DNA of 17,960 nucleotides from DAOTXL01 sp034434895. Lineage in GTDB: Bacteria > Chloroflexota > Anaerolineae > JAAYZQ01. Shown here in pieces: positions 13,683 to 17,960 of the stretch; position 1 is the first letter of the stretch, and the number at the start of each line of letters is the position of its first letter. The notes beneath the pieces are model-generated. The model was given only the letters and a program-made list of their open reading frames with translations, did no database searches and was not told the DNA's origin. The stretch is taken from positions 1 to 17,960 of the forward strand of contig DAOTYI010000267.1 in the NCBI GenBank assembly GCA_034434895.1. The letters run 5' to 3'. The position numbers were made by a program, and so were the translations under genes.

Positions 13683-13711
13683 ATTATACCGCAAAACCGA
13701 TCAGGCGGCAA
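13683..13711 (-). promoter_or_regulatory. Sigma70-type promoter for tmk-darA
   Basis: On the minus strand, -35 TTGCCG (13706-13711) and a perfect -10 TATAAT (13683-13688) are 17 bp apart. Expected transcription start is near 13676, upstream of foldback element copy 2. Confidence 0.8.
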
Positions 13712-13746
13712 ACGAAACTTTTTTGAAGGCAGGCAGGGTGGCCGGA

Positions 13747-13785
13747 GAAAAACAGGGTGGCCGAAGGCAGTGCCTTCGGCCACCC
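13747..13785 (-). terminator. Intrinsic terminator of the surface-protein gene
   Basis: Perfect 15-base arms GGGTGGCCGAAGGCA and TGCCTTCGGCCACCC (13755-13785) are separated by one base, which folds with a small loop. On the minus strand the stem is followed by TGTTTTTC. It lies 35 bp after the gene's stop codon. Confidence 0.9.
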
Positions 13786-13787
13786 GC

Positions 13788-13816
13788 AGCAGGGCAACTG
13801 CGAGCAGTTGCCCTAC
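13788..13816. repeat. Hairpin repeat, copy 2, just 3' of the surface-protein gene
   Basis: Perfect 10-base arms GGGCAACTGC (13792-13801) and GCAGTTGCCC (13804-13813) flank GA. The 16-base core is identical to the copy after tRNA-Glu near 1010. It lies four bases past the stop codon at 13820, ahead of the intrinsic terminator. Confidence 0.75.
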
Positions 13817-13819
13817 TTA

Positions 13820-16800
13820 TTAAAAGTTTTTGGTGATGAGCGGCAGGTAGTAGTAGTGCAGGCCCAACTCCACCGTCACCGTGTGGGTCACGACGTCATA
13901 GTCGCCATCGCAGTTGGTGGCCATCATCGTCACCACATAGTCACCGGTGGCGGTATAGACATGGGTCACGACCACGCCCGACATCAGCGTCCCATCGCCG
14001 AGGTCCCAGTCAAAGCCGATCGGCTCCGTGCCCTGCGCCGTGCCGGTAAAGGTCACCACCTCCCCCACCACCGGATTGGCCGGCAGCCAGGTAAAGTCCA
14101 CATCGTGGACCGGCTCGCAGACGCAGATCTGCTCACTCCAGGTGTCCTGGTTGCACTCGTTGCTGACGGTGAGGGTCACCGTGTAGCAGCCGCCCTCGGC
14201 GTAGGTGTAGGTCGGGTTGGGCTCGGTGGAACTGCCGACCCCGTCGCCAAAGTCCCACAGGTAGTCGATCGGGGCGGAGCCGCTCACCGTGGAGGTAAAA
14301 GCCACGGTCAGGTCATTGACGCTGTAGACGACATCCGCGATGGCGGCCGGCTCCAGCACGGTCATCGTCACCGGAACGGTCACCTGGGGCTCGTCGGGGT
14401 CGTTGCTCAGGATGAGCAGGTCGGCAAAGTAGTCGCCGGGGACCAGGCCGGTCGAGTCAAAGGTGACATCCACCACGGCGCACTCGCCCGGCGGCACCGT
14501 GCCGGTGATGGGAGACTCGCTCAGCCAGGGGTAGTCGGGGTAGGTCACGGTGACGATCTCCCCCTCCAGGCGGAAGGCGATGTCCTGCTGGGTCACGCCG
14601 AGGATGGTCCAGTCCTGCCGGTCTGTCCCCAGCCCGAAGCCGCCGCCCGGGTTGATGAACTTGCCGACGTAGCCGTTGGTCGTGTCGGCCGGCTGCCGGC
14701 CATACTGCCCGCCGGTGCCAAAGGCCATGGTCGGATAGAAGACCAGCCACCACTGGCCGGGTGGCAGGACGAGCGGCGTCGCCAGGTTCAGCGTCGTGTT
14801 CGAGGGCATGCCGCCCGAACCGTTGCTGAGGACCACCTGCGGGTCGTTGGGCGCCAGGGTCAGCGTCCAGACCGGCGGGTTCCCGCCGCCCGAGGGATCG
14901 CCGGCGGGGAAGCCGGTGCCGTCGTCGGCATAGATCTGCCAGGTGAGCGAGTTGGCGTTCAGCAGGGTGGTGAAGCCGTTCCAGCCGTTGCCGGGGATGA
15001 AGATGGCCGAGATGGCCCAGGGGTCGGCGTTGACGAAATCATCGGCCAGGAAGGAGGAGTAGGCGGGATAGTCGGTAAAGTCCTGGTCCACGTAGGCGTT
15101 CTGGTTGACGCTGCTGAGGGGCTGATCCCAGAGGACGGCCTCGGGGCCGGGCGGGACGGCGACTATGCTGGCCTGCGGCGAGGCGGCGGTCAGGCCGGGA
15201 TTGACCCCGGCGCCCTCCACCTTCACCGGCACAAAGGGCATGGAGCCGGCCAGCAGGGTGGGCGTGTACTCGTGCAGTTCCCACACCAGGTCGCAGGTGC
15301 CGACGTTGCAGATGGTCATGGTCATGGTGTCGGTGGTGTCGGAGCAGAGCGTGTCCCACAGCGCCAGCGGCTCGACGGCGATGTCGGGTTCGCCCAGGAC
15401 ATCGGTATCGGCGGCAAAGGTCACCACGGCAACGCCATCGCCAGCGACACCCTCGTTGTGGATGATCGCGCCGCAGTAGGCGGTGACCGTCACGTCAAAG
15501 GAGATGGTGACCTCCTCGCCGCCGCCACCGGCCGTGCCCTCGATGATAAAGGGCATGCCCTGCTGGGTGCCGGTGCCGGAGTCCAGGGCCGGGTTCCAGG
15601 CGGTGGTATACTGATAGGCGTCGCCGGTGGTGGTCTGCCCCAGGATGGTGATGGGCGGCGCCCACGGGCCGGAGTAGGAGGGGTTGCCGTCGGTCATCCA
15701 GTCCAGCCAGTAGGTGCCGGGCGGCAGGGAGGTCCCTACCCCGGCCACGTTGGCAAAGATGTAGCGGTTATTGGCGCAGGGGGAGGTCTCGCTGTCGCGC
15801 TGGATGTTGGTGAAGGTGGAGGAGAGCAGCCGGTTGGTGACCAGGTCGCCCCAGATGACGCTGCCGCCGGCCCAGGGCGGGCCGTCCCAGATCTGCAGGT
15901 AGACGCCGGTGATGGGAGAGGGGTTGGAAGGCGCGCCGGTCTGGTAGGCGAAGAAGGTGATGGTGTCAATGTTCCAGCCGCCCGGGTCGGTAATCTCAAA
16001 GTCGTCGGACATGCGGTAGCCGAGGCTGAACTGGTGGCCGAAGCCCAGGGTGTTCATGCTCAGGGAGGTCTGCAGGCGGCTGGCATCCTGGGTGTTGCCG
16101 GCGCAGGCGCCGGGATGGGTCACCAGCGGGCCGTTGTCCCAGAGCACGGCCTCGGGGCCGGTCCAGGTCGCCAGCGGGCCCTCCGGCGCGGGCGCGGCCG
16201 GTTCCGCGCCGCCCACCCGGTCGGCCACCTGGATCGGGTCGTAGAAGGTGGGGCGGGCGGGGGCCGGCGCAGCGGTGCGCAGCGGCGGCACGGTCCAGTA
16301 GACGGCGTTGTCCGCGTCATCGTACCAGGCGTAGCCGTCGCTATAGGTCAGGTTGCCGGCATACTCGACGCCCGCGGGCAGCGTGTCGCTCATGTACAGG
16401 CCGGGCACGATCGCCGGGGCCTGGACGGTAATGGTGTAGCGCATCGTCTCGCCGGACCAGACCTCGGCCGGGGCTTCCTTCCAGGCGTCGAAAGAGGGTG
16501 GCGGCGCGCAGATGATCTGCACGTGGTGGTCGGACAGGCCGCTGTAGGTAAAGCCGCCAGTGGAGCCGCCGACGTGGTAGATGTCCCCGTCCAGGTTGAC
16601 CGCCGCAGTGCGGTAGAAGGTGCCACTGGCCAGCGGGCCAAACTCCACCCACTGCCCGGCGTTGACGTCGTAGTAGTAGGTGTTGGGGATCAGAGCAAAG
16701 GCGGCGTCGGCCCCGTTCACCAGCCACAACTGCTGATCGGTGCCGGCGTGCCACTTGTCGGCATAGCCCATGCCCCACCAGCCCATCGGGATGGCCGGGA

Positions 16801-17960
16801 TGTCGGCGTTCTCGGCGTTCCAAGCCGTGCCGTTGTAGCACTGGGTGCTGCTGTGGACCACGCTGCTGGCATCGATACCGCCCATGACGCAGAGCATGCC
16901 ATTCACCACAAAGGCGGCGTGAAAATCGCGGGCAGTGGTAAAGTTGGGCAGCGGGTCCAGCCAGGCGTTGGCCACCGGGTCGTAGACATAGACGGTGGTC
17001 AGGTTGCCGCCGCCGGGGATTGTCGCGCCGCCGGTCATGTAGCAGAGGTGGGCCTCGGGGTCATAGGCCCAGGCCGGGGCCCAGATGCCGGTCTGTGGGG
17101 GAGGCGTGCCGGTGGGGGACTCGTTGGTCCAGACGTTGGTGTCCATGTTGTAGGACCACAGGCCGGTGAAGCCGGCCGTCGCCGCGTCGCCGTAGACAAA
17201 GACCTTGTTCGCCGCGGCGCTGCTGTAGGGGTGGCAACCGGAGCGGGCATAGTTCACCCCAAAGGTCGGCGCCGAACCGGCCACGGTGCTCCAGGCATCG
17301 CCGGCCGGGTCGTAGGTGCGGACGTTGGCGTTGGCCCCATAGCCGGTGATCGACCAGATCAGGCCGTTGTAGCCGGCCAGGACGTTGTCCATCCGCCCGT
17401 TGTCCGGCTCGGTGGCGATCTGCTCCCAGTAGGTGATCACGTCCACCAGGTGCTTGACGATGAAGGAGGTATCGTTGTTGTCCGGGTTGCTGGCGTCCTC
17501 GGCATAGACCTGGCACACCACCGTGTCGCCGGGCGCGCCTTGCGGCTCAAAGCCCACGGTGAAGGTCATGTTCGTGCCGTTGGCCAGGAAGAGCTGGGCC
17601 GGGCCGCCGCAGACACCGGTGCCGGTGATGACGGTGTAGGTCAGGTTGACGTTGGTGTCATAGCCGGCGTTGTTCCACACCGTGAAGGTGTGCTCCTGCG
17701 GCTCCCAGGGGCAGCCCTGGGTTTCGATCTGGGCCGGGGTCAGCATGATGGGCGGCAGGACGCAGGGCGGGATGGCCGCCTGGGGCTGGGTGGCCTGGTC
17801 GCAGGTGTTTTGGCCGGCGGGGGTGTAGTTGTCGTCCGAGCAGGGGTTGTGCGGCGGGCTGCCCCAGCCGTCGCCGTCCCAGTACCACGACTCCAGCGCG
17901 TTGGGCGTTCCGGTGCCCGAGGTCACCTCGAAGCAGTAGTAGGCGGTGCAGTGGTCGGTG
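13820..17960 (-). CDS. Large secreted surface protein with Kelch, Ig-like, PKD domains (5' end outside window)
   Basis: The frame is open through the right edge, so the true N-terminus and any signal peptide are not visible; at least 1379 residues are encoded. From the N-terminal side: an Ig-like region; Kelch-type propeller repeats (about 17450-16510; VYVYDPVANAWLDPLP, YYYDVNAGQWVEFGPL); a DUF11-like domain (begins near 16495) interrupted by a cassette starting GPEAVLWDNGPL; a second sandwich domain (DIAVEPLALW to WLSESPITGTVPPGE) interrupted by a cassette starting GPEAVLWDQPL; two PKD domains (DYLWDFGDG near 14250, FDWDLGDG near 14000); and the tail HYYYLPLITKNF. PKD, Kelch and Ig-like modules point to an extracellular adhesive or scaffold role; no catalytic domain is recognised. 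The C-terminal LPLI-basic tail recurs in secreted Chloroflexota proteins and may be a sorting signal. A hairpin and terminator follow. Confidence 0.9.
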   Translation of the reverse strand, partial: TDHCTAYYCFEVTSGTGTPNALESWYWDGDGWGSPPHNPCSDDNYTPAGQNTCDQATQPQAAIPPCVLPPIMLTPAQIETQGCPWEPQEHTFTVWNNAGYDTNVNLTYTVITGTGVCGGPAQLFLANGTNMTFTVGFEPQGAPGDTVVCQVYAEDASNPDNNDTSFIVKHLVDVITYWEQIATEPDNGRMDNVLAGYNGLIWSITGYGANANVRTYDPAGDAWSTVAGSAPTFGVNYARSGCHPYSSAAANKVFVYGDAATAGFTGLWSYNMDTNVWTNESPTGTPPPQTGIWAPAWAYDPEAHLCYMTGGATIPGGGNLTTVYVYDPVANAWLDPLPNFTTARDFHAAFVVNGMLCVMGGIDASSVVHSSTQCYNGTAWNAENADIPAIPMGWWGMGYADKWHAGTDQQLWLVNGADAAFALIPNTYYYDVNAGQWVEFGPLASGTFYRTAAVNLDGDIYHVGGSTGGFTYSGLSDHHVQIICAPPPSFDAWKEAPAEVWSGETMRYTITVQAPAIVPGLYMSDTLPAGVEYAGNLTYSDGYAWYDDADNAVYWTVPPLRTAAPAPARPTFYDPIQVADRVGGAEPAAPAPEGPLATWTGPEAVLWDNGPLVTHPGACAGNTQDASRLQTSLSMNTLGFGHQFSLGYRMSDDFEITDPGGWNIDTITFFAYQTGAPSNPSPITGVYLQIWDGPPWAGGSVIWGDLVTNRLLSSTFTNIQRDSETSPCANNRYIFANVAGVGTSLPPGTYWLDWMTDGNPSYSGPWAPPITILGQTTTGDAYQYTTAWNPALDSGTGTQQGMPFIIEGTAGGGGEEVTISFDVTVTAYCGAIIHNEGVAGDGVAVVTFAADTDVLGEPDIAVEPLALWDTLCSDTTDTMTMTICNVGTCDLVWELHEYTPTLLAGSMPFVPVKVEGAGVNPGLTAASPQASIVAVPPGPEAVLWDQPLSSVNQNAYVDQDFTDYPAYSSFLADDFVNADPWAISAIFIPGNGWNGFTTLLNANSLTWQIYADDGTGFPAGDPSGGGNPPVWTLTLAPNDPQVVLSNGSGGMPSNTTLNLATPLVLPPGQWWLVFYPTMAFGTGGQYGRQPADTTNGYVGKFINPGGGFGLGTDRQDWTILGVTQQDIAFRLEGEIVTVTYPDYPWLSESPITGTVPPGECAVVDVTFDSTGLVPGDYFADLLILSNDPDEPQVTVPVTMTVLEPAAIADVVYSVNDLTVAFTSTVSGSAPIDYLWDFGDGVGSSTEPNPTYTYAEGGCYTVTLTVSNECNQDTWSEQICVCEPVHDVDFTWLPANPVVGEVVTFTGTAQGTEPIGFDWDLGDGTLMSGVVVTHVYTATGDYVVTMMATNCDGDYDVVTHTVTVELGLHYYYLPLITKNF

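Overview
The window is about 18 kb of high-GC bacterial DNA that most resembles a member of the Chloroflexota, probably an Anaerolineae/Caldilineae-like lineage. This is inferred from several traits together: a large secreted protein with Kelch, Ig-like and PKD domains ending in an aromatic-LPLI-basic tail, a PriA with extra domains, an AmmeMemoRadiSam system protein B, STAND/AAA-like ATPases fused to PknB-type kinase domains, and foldback repeats between genes. No 16S rRNA or ribosomal protein gene is present, so the placement is provisional.

Layout. The left edge (minus strand) holds the N-terminal third of elongation factor G, with its own promoter, a leader hairpin and a heptamer tandem repeat just before the start codon. 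A tRNA-Glu(CUC) follows on the minus strand with a near-consensus promoter. The stretch 567-1036 has no confident protein gene; it holds the fusA leader and promoter, a possible gene remnant (694-867), a solo repeat end and a hairpin repeat. On the plus strand, 1287-6541 is a translationally coupled two-gene operon: a cytoplasmic AAA-like ATPase/Ser-Thr kinase fusion and a large eight-TM protein ending in a related AAA-like ATPase. A RelE/ParE-type toxin-antitoxin pair follows; the antitoxin-toxin segment is bracketed by duplicated copies of the 3' end of the membrane ATPase gene.

The minus strand then carries amrB-priA as one operon, followed upstream by gmk. A plus-strand FmdB-family zinc-ribbon gene runs toward a minus-strand tmk-darA operon (thymidylate kinase plus cyclic-di-AMP receptor). 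The right 4.1 kb is a minus-strand gene, open at the window edge, for a secreted multidomain surface protein, ending with an intrinsic terminator.

The most unusual content is the ATPase-kinase/membrane-ATPase pair as a candidate signalling or defence-like system, the duplication around the toxin-antitoxin module, a family of roughly 110-120 bp foldback elements touching gmk and tmk, a PriA with four apparent winged-helix modules, and a cassette domain that appears to interrupt two different Ig-like domains in the surface protein. The housekeeping genes (EF-G, tRNA, PriA, guanylate kinase, thymidylate kinase) indicate a chromosomal location rather than a plasmid or phage.
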